64,000 nt of DNA from UBA5109 sp965661005 (GTDB lineage: Bacteria > Pseudomonadota > Gammaproteobacteria > Pseudomonadales > Pseudohongiellaceae). The notes below the pieces were generated by a model. That model was not told the DNA's origin. It did no database searches and was given only the letters and a program-made list of their open reading frames with translations. Both the position numbers and the translations under genes were made by a program. Location of the stretch: the NCBI GenBank assembly GCA_965661005.1, contig CBFICB010000006.1:135796-199795 (forward strand), written 5' to 3'. Shown one piece after another: positions 54,653 to 63,523 of the stretch (positions are counted from its first letter, which is position 1; each line of letters begins with the position of its first letter).

Positions 54653-55066
54653 TTATGCCACTAATGGCAGTCCTTGTGTTTGCCACTCTGTCATCCCACC
54701 GGTCATTCTTGACACTTGCAAGTATCCTTTTGCCTCAAGCTTCTTAACTGCTTCACCTGACTGATGACCCATCTGACAGACCACGATAAGAGGATTATTT
54801 TTATTTTTTTCCAGCTCGACCATTCTTTCATCGAGTTTAGTCAACGGAATATTAATCGCGTTAACAATATGGCCTTTATCAAACACTTTTTTATCTCTGA
54901 TATCGAGAATAACTCCGTCTTCCTGATTTATCAGCCGAGTTGCTTCATGAGTACTAACGGTCTTGCCTGCTTTCTTTTGCAGATAGACAATTAGCGCAAT
55001 AAAGATAACTAACCATAGACTTGCTAGAATCCAATGGTTAACAAGAAATTCTAAAAACCGCCCCAT
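54653..55066 (-). CDS. Membrane-anchored rhodanese-like protein (YibN type)
   Basis: 137 residues. One N-terminal membrane helix (about 12-30) and a rhodanese domain with the Cys97 loop VVCQMGHQSG and the LDIRDKKVFDKGHI segment. It could transfer sulfane sulfur at the membrane, but substrates are unknown. The context secB-rhodanese opposite gpmI matches the yibN locus of enterics. Confidence 0.88.
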   Translation of the reverse strand: MGRFLEFLVNHWILASLWLVIFIALIVYLQKKAGKTVSTHEATRLINQEDGVILDIRDKKVFDKGHIVNAINIPLTKLDERMVELEKNKNNPLIVVCQMGHQSGEAVKKLEAKGYLQVSRMTGGMTEWQTQGLPLVA

Positions 55067-55221
55067 AACTTACTCAAACTGCATATGCAAAGTGGCACGC
55101 AGTATAAAGAACTAAGGACTCAGAGTAAAACTGCTTGATTCAGTTTTTACTGGCAACTTGGTTTAACTAATTACCCAGAGAGCCTATAATTTGCTTTCCT
55201 TAACTAGCCCTTTTAATCCCT

Positions 55222-56769
55222 ATGAATGATCCCATATCACCCAGCCTTTTATTAATTCTTGACGGCTGGGGGCATCGAGAAGATACCGATGCCAATGCTA
55301 TCAGCCTGGCCAAGACCCCCGTTTGGGACAGTTTGTTAGCAAACTATCCCCATACCCTTATCCATACCTCTGGTTTGAAAGTTGGTTTACCAGATGGACA
55401 AATGGGTAACTCCGAAGTTGGCCATATGAATTTAGGCGCCGGGCGTGTGGTTTATCAAAGCCTGACTCGAATTAATAAAGCCATCGCTGATGGTGACTTT
55501 TTCACTAATCCAGCATTTATAGAAGCCTGCCAAAAATCGAATGCTGCAGAGGGCGCTTTGCATATTGTCGGACTTTTATCCCCCGGAGGCATCCATAGTC
55601 ATGAAGACCAAATGGAAGCCTTAATTGATCTGGCCATTGAACAAGGCTGTGAAAAAATTTATTTACATGCCTTACTGGATGGAAGAGACACCCCGCCTCG
55701 TAGCGCCGAAGCATCCCTGGCTAAATTTTCAGCTAAACTTGAAGACGCTGGAAAGGGTCAAATCGCCAGTATCTCTGGCCGATTTTATGCCATGGATCGC
55801 GATAATCGCTGGGATAGAGTGGAACTTGCTTATCAGAGTATTGCTCTAGGTGAATCAAAGTATCTTTACGAAAATCCAGTGGCAGCCCTGCAGGAAGCCT
55901 ATGCCAGAAATGAAGATGATGAATTTGTTATACCCAGTTGTATTTGCCTGCCAGATAAAGAAACCGTCAAAATCAATGATGGCGATGCCCTAATCTTTAT
56001 GAATTTCAGAGCCGATCGTGCGCGCGAGTTAACTCGCGCATTATTTGATGCCGATTTTTCTGAGTTTCAGTCACACCAAACACTTAACTACAGCGCATTT
56101 TTGACACTTACTCAATACTCAGACGACATCAAAGCACCTTGTGCTTATCCACCAATGGAACTAAGTAACAGTCTGGGGGAATTCTTATCCAAGAGGGACT
56201 TAACCCAGTTAAGAATAGCTGAAACTGAAAAATATGCTCACGTTACTTTTTTCTTTAGCGGCGGCCGGGAAGAAGCATTTGCTGGAGAGACCCGTATACT
56301 CGTTCCCTCACCCCAGGTCAGCACTTACGATTTAAAGCCAGAAATGAGCGCATATGAAGTATGCGAAAAGTTGGTAAAAGCTATTAAAAGCAGCGAATAT
56401 GCTGCTATTGTCTGTAATTTTGCAAATGGAGACATGGTTGGTCACACTGGAAATCTTGAGGCTTCAATCAAGGCTGTAGAAGTCCTTGATGATTGTATGG
56501 GCATGATTACCGAGGCAATACTTGAAGCAAACGGAAATTGCCTGATCACCGCTGACCATGGCAATGTAGAGAAAATGCGTGATGAGCATAGTGGCCAAAG
56601 CCTGACTTCTCATACTAGTGGTCCCGTGCCTTTAGTCTATGTTGGAAAGCAGCCTGTCAGACTAAAGGCTGATGGAGCCTTATCGGATATTGCTCCCAGC
56701 CTGTTAAGCTTAATGCACCTGGATCCTCCTGTTGAGATGAGCGGTCATTCATTAATTGAATATATATGA
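55222..56769 (+). CDS. gpmI: Phosphoglycerate mutase, 2,3-bisphosphoglycerate-independent
   Basis: 515 residues. Glycolytic/gluconeogenic interconversion of 3- and 2-phosphoglycerate using two manganese ions. LILDGWGHR at the N terminus supplies a metal Asp, the phosphoserine is in GQMGNSEVGHMNLGAGR, and LLDGRDTPPRSA, SGRFYAMDRDNRWDR, NFANGDMVGHTG and TADHGNVEKM complete the active site. Its stop overlaps envC by four bases (ATGA). Confidence 0.97.
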   Translation: MNDPISPSLLLILDGWGHREDTDANAISLAKTPVWDSLLANYPHTLIHTSGLKVGLPDGQMGNSEVGHMNLGAGRVVYQSLTRINKAIADGDFFTNPAFIEACQKSNAAEGALHIVGLLSPGGIHSHEDQMEALIDLAIEQGCEKIYLHALLDGRDTPPRSAEASLAKFSAKLEDAGKGQIASISGRFYAMDRDNRWDRVELAYQSIALGESKYLYENPVAALQEAYARNEDDEFVIPSCICLPDKETVKINDGDALIFMNFRADRARELTRALFDADFSEFQSHQTLNYSAFLTLTQYSDDIKAPCAYPPMELSNSLGEFLSKRDLTQLRIAETEKYAHVTFFFSGGREEAFAGETRILVPSPQVSTYDLKPEMSAYEVCEKLVKAIKSSEYAAIVCNFANGDMVGHTGNLEASIKAVEVLDDCMGMITEAILEANGNCLITADHGNVEKMRDEHSGQSLTSHTSGPVPLVYVGKQPVRLKADGALSDIAPSLLSLMHLDPPVEMSGHSLIEYI

Positions 56770-57920
56770 CATCTCGGTTTTTTAAGTATTACTTATTTTC
56801 ATTTGTAAGCACTTACTTACTTATTACACCTTTATCTAAAGGGCAAGATATGCCATCGCAGGCGGATCTGAATGCTTTAGAGATGACTATCGCCGATGTG
56901 CAATTACAAATAGAAAACACTCGACAACAGCGCGGCTTAGTAGAAATAGAACTCGAAGCAAATGAAAAAGCCATCACTGACACGAACCTAGCGATTAGCA
57001 GCATAGAGGCCCGCATAGCTAATGAAGAAATAAGACTCACCGAACTGGAAAGACAAGGCGCTGAACTAGAACTCGAAAAACGGGCACAGGAAACTTTGAT
57101 TGGGCAATATATTCTGGCTGCCTATAAAAATGGTAAAGAAGAATACCTAAAGCTTATTTTAAATCAGCAAAGTGTAAGTCGCAGTTCGCGAGCCTTGCGT
57201 TATTACCAATACTTTAATGATGCTCGAACCAACAAGATCATTGAATTTCAGGAAACCATCAGCGAAATCGCCTCTATAAGTGTCGATATTCAAGAAAGCA
57301 ACAGAATCCTGTCTAGCCAGCGAGATGCACTTATAACCCAACAAAATCAGCTCGAGCAAAGGCAGAGTGAACGCTTGGTACTCCTAGCCGAACTGGACAC
57401 TGCCCTTGCAAACAGTGGCAGGGAATTGTCACGGCTGGAAGTGCAATACGAAGAAATGGCATTGCTTATAGAAGAATTATCTCTCGCCATTTTAGATCTC
57501 TCATTTGGCTCAGAAGGAGAAAATTTTTCAGGCCTCAGAGGCTCTCTTCCCTGGCCTTTGGAAGGCCCTTTACTAAATGCTTATGGAGCAAACTATGAAC
57601 TGGGCGATCTCAATTGGGAAGGCGTCACAATTGCGGGCGCAGCAGGGGCAGAAGTAAGGGCAATTCATCACGGACGGGTTATTTATTCAGATTGGTTTGC
57701 CAGCTCAGGGTTGCTATTGATATTAGACCATGGCGATGGTTATATGAGCTTATATGCCCACAACCAGTCTCTTTATAAGGAAGTAGGTGAATGGGTGACT
57801 TCTGGTGAGGCAATCGCCACAGTTGGCAATACTGGAGGCCGCAGTGAAAATGGGGTTTATTTTGAAATTCGCTGTAATGGCGAATCCCAAGACCCAATAA
57901 ATTGGTTAGTGAGGCCTTAA
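56766..57920 (+). CDS. envC: Murein hydrolase activator EnvC (degenerate M23 peptidase)
   Basis: 384 residues. A signal peptide (about 1-26) precedes a long coiled coil (about 30-230, rich in Glu, Leu, Gln) and a C-terminal LytM/M23 domain with VRAIHHGRVIYSDW, DHGDGYMSLYAHNQSL and GGRSENGVYFEIRCNG. The usual catalytic zinc ligands are partly absent (for example Asn-Gly where active enzymes have His), as in EnvC, which activates amidases AmiA and AmiB at the septum. It is coupled to gpmI and followed 17 bp on by ctpA. Confidence 0.93.
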   Translation: MTSRFFKYYLFSFVSTYLLITPLSKGQDMPSQADLNALEMTIADVQLQIENTRQQRGLVEIELEANEKAITDTNLAISSIEARIANEEIRLTELERQGAELELEKRAQETLIGQYILAAYKNGKEEYLKLILNQQSVSRSSRALRYYQYFNDARTNKIIEFQETISEIASISVDIQESNRILSSQRDALITQQNQLEQRQSERLVLLAELDTALANSGRELSRLEVQYEEMALLIEELSLAILDLSFGSEGENFSGLRGSLPWPLEGPLLNAYGANYELGDLNWEGVTIAGAAGAEVRAIHHGRVIYSDWFASSGLLLILDHGDGYMSLYAHNQSLYKEVGEWVTSGEAIATVGNTGGRSENGVYFEIRCNGESQDPINWLVRP

Positions 57921-57937
57921 ACCTCTGGTTATCTTTT

Positions 57938-59272
57938 ATGAAAACATTACACCTTATTAGAGTTTCATTTAGAGTTTCAATTCTCGTTTACTTAAGCATA
58001 CTTTTGGCTTTGCCTGCACAAGCACAATCGCAGCCAGAAGAGCCTGAGCTAGCATCCAATAATGCCGAAACACTCCCTTTGCCCCTTGAAGAGGTTCGTA
58101 TCTTTACTGAGGCACTGAACCGTATTCGTAATGCTTACGTCGAACCGATTGATGACAAAACATTACTGGAAAATGCTATCAGGGGAATGCTTGCTGGCAT
58201 TGACCCCCACTCCAGTTATCTGGTCGATGGTGAATTCGATAATTTACAGGAAATGACAACTGGTGAGTTTGGTGGCCTGGGCGTCCAAGTCGGTGTTAGC
58301 AACGGTTTTATTACAATCATTAGCCCTGTCGATGGATCTCCTGCCGATATTGCAGGCGTTAAAGCTGGAGACATTGTCATCAAGATTGATAACACGCCGA
58401 CATCAGATATCACAATCGACGAAACTACAGAATTAATGCGAGGGGCTCCGGGTACCGATATTGTTTTAACCATCTTGCGCAAAGGCCTGGACGAAGCTCT
58501 AGAAATAACTGTCACACGCGGTGTGATTACATCCAGAAGTGTTCGCTCCCGCTTTTTAGAGCCTGGATTTGGCTATATTCGAATTTCACAATTTGTGACC
58601 GGAACCGGCAGTGAAATTAATACCGCACTGGAAAATTTTCATTTAAGCGACACGGAGTTACAGGGTGTTATTTTGGATTTACGCAACAATCCGGGAGGAG
58701 TTTTGCAGGCGGCTGTTGACGTCGTAGATGCTTTTATTTCTGAAGGTCTAATTGTCTACACTGAAGGCCGAGAGACAAACTCATATACTCGTTTTGATGC
58801 CACACCAACCGACCCTAGTCGTGGAGTACCATTAATAGTTTTGATTAACCAGGGCTCTGCCTCCGCATCAGAAGTAGTGGCTGGCGCCTTGCAGGATCAC
58901 AATAGAGCAGTAGTGATGGGCACTCAAAGTTTCGGTAAAGGTTCAGTACAAACCGTTTCATCTTTAACCAATGGGCGCGCTATCAAATTAACGACTGCCT
59001 TATATTACACACCAAACGGACGCTCAATTCAGGCGCTAGGTATTATTCCTAACATTATTGTTAGACAAGGACGCCTAACCAGCCTGCCAGATAACCCCGC
59101 TAACTACAGAGAACAAGACCTTGAAGGTCATCTAGAAAATGAAGACCTAGTTGGATCTATTCCCGAAGTACTGGACCTGACCGGAGAACAAGTTCTTATT
59201 GGCGATTATCAGCTCAATGAGGCTTTAAATATTTTAAAGGGACTGGCCCTAATTCGCGCTCAGCCTTATTAA
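57938..59272 (+). CDS. ctpA: Carboxy-terminal processing protease (S41 family)
   Basis: 444 residues from ATG 57938; the frame reaches back to a TTG at 57902 inside envC, but the ATG starts a proper signal peptide (cleavage near AQA). A PDZ domain (about 90-175, GGLGVQVGVSNGF to GVKAGDIVIKIDN) is followed by the S41 catalytic region with the Ser-Lys dyad in NQGSASASEVVAGAL and GTQSFGKGSVQ. It trims or degrades periplasmic proteins. The gpmI-envC-ctpA order is conserved in related genomes. Confidence 0.95.
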   Translation: MKTLHLIRVSFRVSILVYLSILLALPAQAQSQPEEPELASNNAETLPLPLEEVRIFTEALNRIRNAYVEPIDDKTLLENAIRGMLAGIDPHSSYLVDGEFDNLQEMTTGEFGGLGVQVGVSNGFITIISPVDGSPADIAGVKAGDIVIKIDNTPTSDITIDETTELMRGAPGTDIVLTILRKGLDEALEITVTRGVITSRSVRSRFLEPGFGYIRISQFVTGTGSEINTALENFHLSDTELQGVILDLRNNPGGVLQAAVDVVDAFISEGLIVYTEGRETNSYTRFDATPTDPSRGVPLIVLINQGSASASEVVAGALQDHNRAVVMGTQSFGKGSVQTVSSLTNGRAIKLTTALYYTPNGRSIQALGIIPNIIVRQGRLTSLPDNPANYREQDLEGHLENEDLVGSIPEVLDLTGEQVLIGDYQLNEALNILKGLALIRAQPY

Positions 59273-59291
59273 TAAAAATATCACTATCAAA

Positions 59292-59390
59292 GTTCAGGCG
59301 CAGGGAATCTGTTATTTCTCGAGGCAACTTACAAGCAGTAAGTGACTGATCAAAATAATATTTTCAACAAAGCATGAGCAATCGTAATAG
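59292..59390 (+). repeat. Nested stem-loop interspersed repeat, copy B (degenerate)
   Basis: Inner hairpin ACTTAC/GTAAGT (59327-59332/59338-59343), then TGACTGATCAAAATAATATT, TTTCAACAAAGCATGAGC and CGTAATAG. The outer 5' arm is degraded: only a partial match to AATATTATTTTG is seen near 59307-59318. Confidence 0.6.
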
Positions 59391-59410
59391 TTATTAATTA
59401 AAACGTCACG

Positions 59411-59514
59411 AACGAAGGTCGAGCGCGGCGAAAGTATTTTTTTTGAAGGAGCTTACTGGCAGTAAGTGACTGAGTAAAATAATACTTTCAACAAAGCATG
59501 AGCGAGTGCAGTAG
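59411..59514 (+). repeat. Nested stem-loop interspersed repeat, copy C
   Basis: GAGCGCGGC, outer arm GAAAGTATT (59430-59438), inner hairpin CTTACT/AGTAAG (59452-59457/59461-59466), GTGACTGAG, outer arm AATACTTTC (59481-59489), then AACAAAGCATGAGCGAGTGCAGTAG. Both stems are perfect. Confidence 0.8.
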
Positions 59515-59516
59515 TT

Positions 59517-60290
59517 TTAACGAACGACAATACCTTTTGATGCCATATACTTTTTAGCTTCAGGAATACTAAATTCACCAAAATGAAAAATACTGGCGGC
59601 CAGGACTGCGTCAACTTTACCTTCAGTAATTCCTTCCACCAAATGCTGTAAAGTACCGACGCCTCCTGAGGCAATAACCGGTACGCTAACTGCATCGCTT
59701 ATGGCTCGATTGAGCGCCAGATCAAATCCATTTTTAGTGCCATCCCTATCCATACTGGTTAATAATATTTCACCCGCTCCGTAGGAAACCATTCGCTTTG
59801 CCCACTCTATTGCATCGATACCGGTTGCCTTACGGCCACCATGGGTAAAAATCTCCCATCGCAATGGTTCTTCTCCTGCTGGTGACACTTGCTTGGCATC
59901 AATGGCGACAACAATGCATTGTGAGCCAAATTTTTCTGCAGCATCCTTAACAAACTCTGGGTTTAAAACCGCACTAGTATTGATAGCAACTTTATCTGCA
60001 CCTGCGCGGAGCATTACTCGAATATCATTTAGGGTTCGAATTCCGCCGCCGACAGTAAGAGGAATAAATACCTGACTGGCAATGGCTTCAACGGTATGAA
60101 TGGTTGTCTCTCTATCATCGCTACTGGCAGTGATGTCCAAAAAGGTGATCTCATCTGCCCCTTCGTCACAATAGCGCTTAGACACTTCGACAGGATCTCC
60201 GGCATCTCGAATATCCAAAAACTTTACACCCTTAACAACGCGACCATTTTCGCAATCAAGACAAGGAATAATTCGTTTTGCCAGACTCAT
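59517..60290 (-). CDS. hisF: Imidazole glycerol phosphate synthase, cyclase subunit
   Basis: 257 residues. TIM-barrel subunit that uses ammonia from HisH to form imidazole glycerol phosphate and AICAR. The catalytic Asp of the first strand is in IIPCLDCENGRVVKGVKF, DITAS lies in strand 2, the second catalytic Asp is in LLTSMDRDGTKNGFD and VIASGGVGTL binds phosphate. Its start overlaps the hisH stop (ATGA), leaving no room for hisA, which normally lies between them. Confidence 0.97.
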   Translation of the reverse strand: MSLAKRIIPCLDCENGRVVKGVKFLDIRDAGDPVEVSKRYCDEGADEITFLDITASSDDRETTIHTVEAIASQVFIPLTVGGGIRTLNDIRVMLRAGADKVAINTSAVLNPEFVKDAAEKFGSQCIVVAIDAKQVSPAGEEPLRWEIFTHGGRKATGIDAIEWAKRMVSYGAGEILLTSMDRDGTKNGFDLALNRAISDAVSVPVIASGGVGTLQHLVEGITEGKVDAVLAASIFHFGEFSIPEAKKYMASKGIVVR

Positions 60291-60943
60291 GGTTGACCAT
60301 TCCAGCTTAGGAAATTTTCAAGCAAGCGTAATCCTACATTCTGGCTTTTTTCAGGATGAAATTGCACAGCAAAAATATTCTCATCCGCAATCGCCGAACT
60401 AAAAGCTAAAGGATAAGTACTTTCTCCAACTATATTGGCACTATCCTGCTTGCCTAACTCAGGCTCCACAAAATAACTGTGTACAAAATAGAAACGACTA
60501 TTATTCTCTATGCCCTGCCACATTGGATGCGCCGACAATTGCTTGACTTCATTCCAGCCCATATGAGGGACTTTTAAGATTTCTCCCCTTTCATCTAACT
60601 GGTTTTCTTGAAAACGTTTTACCATCCCGGGAAAAAGCCCAATACAGTCAACCCCGTTATTTTCTTCGGAATAACCCAGCATGGCCTGCATGCCAACACA
60701 AATTCCCAGTATTGGCTTTTCTTGCCGGGCCTGTATCAAAAGCTCATCAATTTTTAGCCGCTTAATCTCAGCCATACAATCGCGCATCGCGCCAACACCC
60801 GGAAATACCAGCCGATCTGCATCTTGTATTTGTTGAGCATCCGCAGTAATTGCAAGAGAAATATTTTCATCAACATGTTCAAGAGCCTTTCCCACAGAAT
60901 GGAGATTGCCCATACCATAATCAATTATGACAACTCTATTCAT
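60287..60943 (-). CDS. hisH: Imidazole glycerol phosphate synthase, glutaminase subunit
   Basis: 218 residues. Class I glutamine amidotransferase: IDYGMGNLHSVGKAL, the nucleophile Cys in ILGICVGMQAML, and His-Glu in AVQFHPEKSQNVG. It delivers ammonia to HisF. It follows hisB after 122 bp and is coupled to hisF by a 4-bp overlap. Confidence 0.97.
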   Translation of the reverse strand: MNRVVIIDYGMGNLHSVGKALEHVDENISLAITADAQQIQDADRLVFPGVGAMRDCMAEIKRLKIDELLIQARQEKPILGICVGMQAMLGYSEENNGVDCIGLFPGMVKRFQENQLDERGEILKVPHMGWNEVKQLSAHPMWQGIENNSRFYFVHSYFVEPELGKQDSANIVGESTYPLAFSSAIADENIFAVQFHPEKSQNVGLRLLENFLSWNGQP

Positions 60944-61065
60944 TAGTTAGCTGCATTCCTGAAAGCATTTAACGAAGTCAAAAAGAGACAAACAGACAAA
61001 TGGCGAAATTTATGAATCCCATACATCAATAGCTGAATCTGTTGATAAAATAAGTGCTAGCAAGC

Positions 61066-61659
61066 CTAGAGGCTTCCCTTCGTTGAAGGGACTGTGCCTT
61101 GCATGCGTGGATCAGCTTCCATAGCCATACGTATGGCGCGGCCAAATGCCTTAAACACCGTTTCAATTTGATGATGAGCATTGTTACCTTTCAAATTATC
61201 AATGTGTAGAGTCACTTTGGCATGGTTAACAAAACCCTGGAAAAATTCATAAAATAAATCGACATCAAAATCGCCTACCGAGCCACGCGCAAAAGGCACT
61301 GCATACTCAAGTCCAGGGCGACCAGAGAAGTCGATTACTACTCTGGATAAGGCCTCATCTAATGGCACATAGGCATGGCCATAGCGACGAATACCCGTTT
61401 TATCCAAAGCCTTATCAAAGGCCTGACCGAGTGTGATACCCAAGTCTTCTACCGTGTGGTGAGCATCAATTTCAAGATCACCTTTGGCGACGATGTCTAT
61501 ATCAACCAAACCATGTCGAGAAACCTGCTCAAGCATATGCTCCAGGAAGGGCAAACCGGACTCAATTTTAAACTGCCCAGTGCCATCCAAATTCACACTT
61601 ACTTTAATTTGGGTTTCATTAGTGTTTCTTTCAACTGTAGCCACTCTTGGCTCGGACAT
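61066..61659 (-). CDS. hisB: Imidazoleglycerol-phosphate dehydratase
   Basis: 197 residues from ATG 61659, chosen because AGAGG lies just upstream and the length then matches monofunctional HisB; the frame extends to 61707 without a ribosome site. Two similar halves carry the manganese-binding histidines in FLEHMLEQVSRH, DAHHTVEDLGI, RYGHAYVPLDEAL and NNAHHQIE. No HisB phosphatase domain is fused. It heads hisB-hisH-hisF on the minus strand and is divergent from mutY. Confidence 0.96.
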   Translation of the reverse strand: MSEPRVATVERNTNETQIKVSVNLDGTGQFKIESGLPFLEHMLEQVSRHGLVDIDIVAKGDLEIDAHHTVEDLGITLGQAFDKALDKTGIRRYGHAYVPLDEALSRVVIDFSGRPGLEYAVPFARGSVGDFDVDLFYEFFQGFVNHAKVTLHIDNLKGNNAHHQIETVFKAFGRAIRMAMEADPRMQGTVPSTKGSL

Positions 61660-61780
61660 AATTGCCTCTATCACTTCTGCATTATTGTTTTCAAAATAAT
61701 GCGACATTGAGAAAATTGTGATTATACTGCCAAACAGCTTTTAATGTGAAAAAAAGGCTGACAATCATTACACTAGCGCC

Positions 61781-62857
61781 ATGCCTACCAAAGATGTCTC
61801 ACAACAGATCGATTTCAGCCAGGCAGTTTTAAACTGGTTTAAGACTAATGGGCGCAAAAATCTACCCTGGCAGCTTAAACCTAACGCTTATCGAGTTTGG
61901 GTCTCTGAGATCATGCTGCAGCAGACTCAGGTGGGCACGGTAATACCTTATTACAAAAACTTTATGCGCAGTTTTCCCAACATTAAAAAGCTGGCTCTGG
62001 CAGATGACGATAAAGTCTTGCACCACTGGACCGGCTTGGGTTATTACGCCCGTGCAAGAAATCTACACAAGACTGCAAAAATCATTCATCAGGAAATGCA
62101 GGGTGTTTTTCCAAATACGGTAGAAGAATTAATTACACTGCCCGGAATAGGCAGATCTACTGCCGGGGCGATTCTGGCGCTATCGGCTGATCAGTATGCG
62201 GTTATTCTTGATGGAAATGTCAAAAGGGTTTTATGCCGTTACCATTGCGTAAAAGGCTGGCCCGGTCAAAGTGACACTCAAAAACAGCTATGGGCTTTAG
62301 CCGAAGCACATACACCAAGCAGCAACTGCAGATCTTATACGCAGGCAATGATGGACCTTGGCGCAACTCTATGTACACGAACAAAACCATCATGCTCTAT
62401 TTGCCCATTGCAACATAGTTGCGAGGCATTCTTAAGGCAAAAAACCGCTGAGTTTCCGCATAAAAAAATCAAAAAGAAGCTAGCTGTAAAATCTACACAA
62501 ATGCTAATTCTTCACAATAAAAGCGGAAGGAAAGTATTATTGGAAAAACGCCCCCCCAATGGAATCTGGGGTGGTTTATGGAGCTTCCCGGAAATCCAGA
62601 TTAATGACAACGCATCCAGTTTTCTGGAAAAATATGGCTTTGTTATAAAGAATGAGACCATGAACTGGCGTGATATTCGGCATACTTTCAGCCATTTCCA
62701 TTTAAATATAAAACCGCAACTTCTATGGTTAGAAAAAGAACCCTTGATGATCATGGAGAAGCCGGACTGGCACTGGTATGATCTGAATTCACCTACTGAA
62801 TTGGGGCTGGCTGCCCCGGTTAAAACACTATTGACACAGCTGGTAAATCAATCATGA
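61781..62857 (+). CDS. mutY: Adenine DNA glycosylase MutY
   Basis: 358 residues. It removes adenine paired with 8-oxoguanine. The catalytic Glu is in VSEIMLQQTQV, the helix-hairpin-helix in LPGIGRSTAGAILAL with the GPD Asp in VILDGNVKRVL, and the 4Fe-4S cysteines in the C-x6-C-x2-C-x5-C pattern CTRTKPSCSICPLQHSC. The C-terminal MutT-like domain (LEKRPPNGIWGGLWSFPE, FSHFHLNIKP) recognises 8-oxoG. The stop overlaps yggX by four bases. Confidence 0.97.
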   Translation: MPTKDVSQQIDFSQAVLNWFKTNGRKNLPWQLKPNAYRVWVSEIMLQQTQVGTVIPYYKNFMRSFPNIKKLALADDDKVLHHWTGLGYYARARNLHKTAKIIHQEMQGVFPNTVEELITLPGIGRSTAGAILALSADQYAVILDGNVKRVLCRYHCVKGWPGQSDTQKQLWALAEAHTPSSNCRSYTQAMMDLGATLCTRTKPSCSICPLQHSCEAFLRQKTAEFPHKKIKKKLAVKSTQMLILHNKSGRKVLLEKRPPNGIWGGLWSFPEIQINDNASSFLEKYGFVIKNETMNWRDIRHTFSHFHLNIKPQLLWLEKEPLMIMEKPDWHWYDLNSPTELGLAAPVKTLLTQLVNQS

Positions 62858-63123
62858 GTAGAACCGTATTTTGTAAAAAATATAATAAAGAGATGGAAGG
62901 CTTGCTAACACCTCCTTATCCTGGCGCAAAAGGTCAGGATATTTTCGACAATATCTCTAAGCAAGCCTGGGAAGAATGGCAACAACTGCAAACCAGATTA
63001 ATCAACGAAAAAGGCCTGAGCATGATTAATCCTGAAGATCGAAAATATCTCACCGAAGAAATGGATAAGTTCTTTGCCAATGAGGATCATGATGAAGCTG
63101 ACGGCTACGTGCCAGAAAACTAA
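62854..63123 (+). CDS. yggX: Fe(II)-trafficking protein YggX
   Basis: 89 residues. Small protein that protects iron-sulfur clusters and iron handling under oxidative stress. Signatures: MSRTVFCKKYNKEMEGL with the conserved Cys7, PPYPGAKGQDIFDNISKQAWEEW and MINPEDRKYL. The mutY-yggX pair is conserved in gammaproteobacteria; here they are translationally coupled. Confidence 0.96.
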   Translation: MSRTVFCKKYNKEMEGLLTPPYPGAKGQDIFDNISKQAWEEWQQLQTRLINEKGLSMINPEDRKYLTEEMDKFFANEDHDEADGYVPEN

Positions 63124-63246
63124 GGCAAAATCGCAATACAATCTTGACTAAAGCACCCCCCAACAGGTTTAATACGCGGCTTGCAATAAGCTAGTCGTTT
63201 TATATTGCGAACCTCATTCGCCAATTATCCTTTTTGGCGTTATGAG

Positions 63247-63349
63247 TGAAGGCAAGACGAGGCAAAGGGAAAATTTTAAGAAGGCGTTTACTTCTTGTAA
63301 ACAACTGATCTAAATTTTCCTTTTAACCAAGGATTGTCGAACGCAATAG
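63247..63349 (+). repeat. Nested stem-loop interspersed repeat, copy D
   Basis: GACGAGGCAAAG, outer arm GGAAAATTT (63268-63276), inner hairpin GTTTAC/GTAAAC (63286-63291/63297-63302), AACTGATC, outer arm AAATTTTCC (63312-63320), then TTTTAACCAAGG and CGAACGCAATAG. It ends 8 bp before tRNA-Phe, in the 234-bp space after yggX; nothing else is seen in that space. Confidence 0.78.
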
Positions 63350-63357
63350 ATAAAAAT

Positions 63358-63433
63358 GCCCAGATAGCTCAGTCGGTAGAGCAGAGGATTGAAAATCCTC
63401 GTGTCGGTGGTTCGATTCCGCCTCTGGGCACCA
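63358..63433 (+). tRNA. tRNA-Phe (GAA)
   Basis: 76 bases including the encoded CCA. Acceptor GCCCAGA pairs with TCTGGGC; the D loop has AGCTCAGTCGGTAGAGC, the anticodon GAA is at 63391-63393 in stem AGGAT/ATCCT, and the T arm GGTTCGATTCC is standard. Its 3' end is next to an integrase remnant, so it is probably a genomic-island attachment site. Confidence 0.98.
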
Positions 63434-63483
63434 TCTAAGTCATATTATTCAATGACTTATAATTATCCCTCTCTCTAAAATCT

Positions 63484-63503
63484 CATGGCACACCCATGGC
63501 ACA
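63484..63503. repeat. Direct repeat between tRNA-Phe and integrase remnant
   Basis: CATGGCACA occurs at 63484-63492 and 63495-63503, an 11-bp period. Short direct repeats beside an integrase gene are typical of arm-type integrase binding sites; that role is inferred. An AAGTCA/TGACTT hairpin (63437-63458) lies just before it. Confidence 0.45.
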
Positions 63504-63523
63504 TTGTTCCTATGTGAATTTGA

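Larger units (their letters stand above)
59273..59516. repeat. Intergenic region carrying two tandem copies of the stem-loop repeat
   Basis: The space between convergent ctpA and hisF is filled almost entirely by copies B (about 59292-59390) and C (59411-59514) of the repeat family, in the same orientation and about 120 bp apart. No gene or terminator is seen besides them, so the hairpins may also serve as 3'-end structures. Confidence 0.75.
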
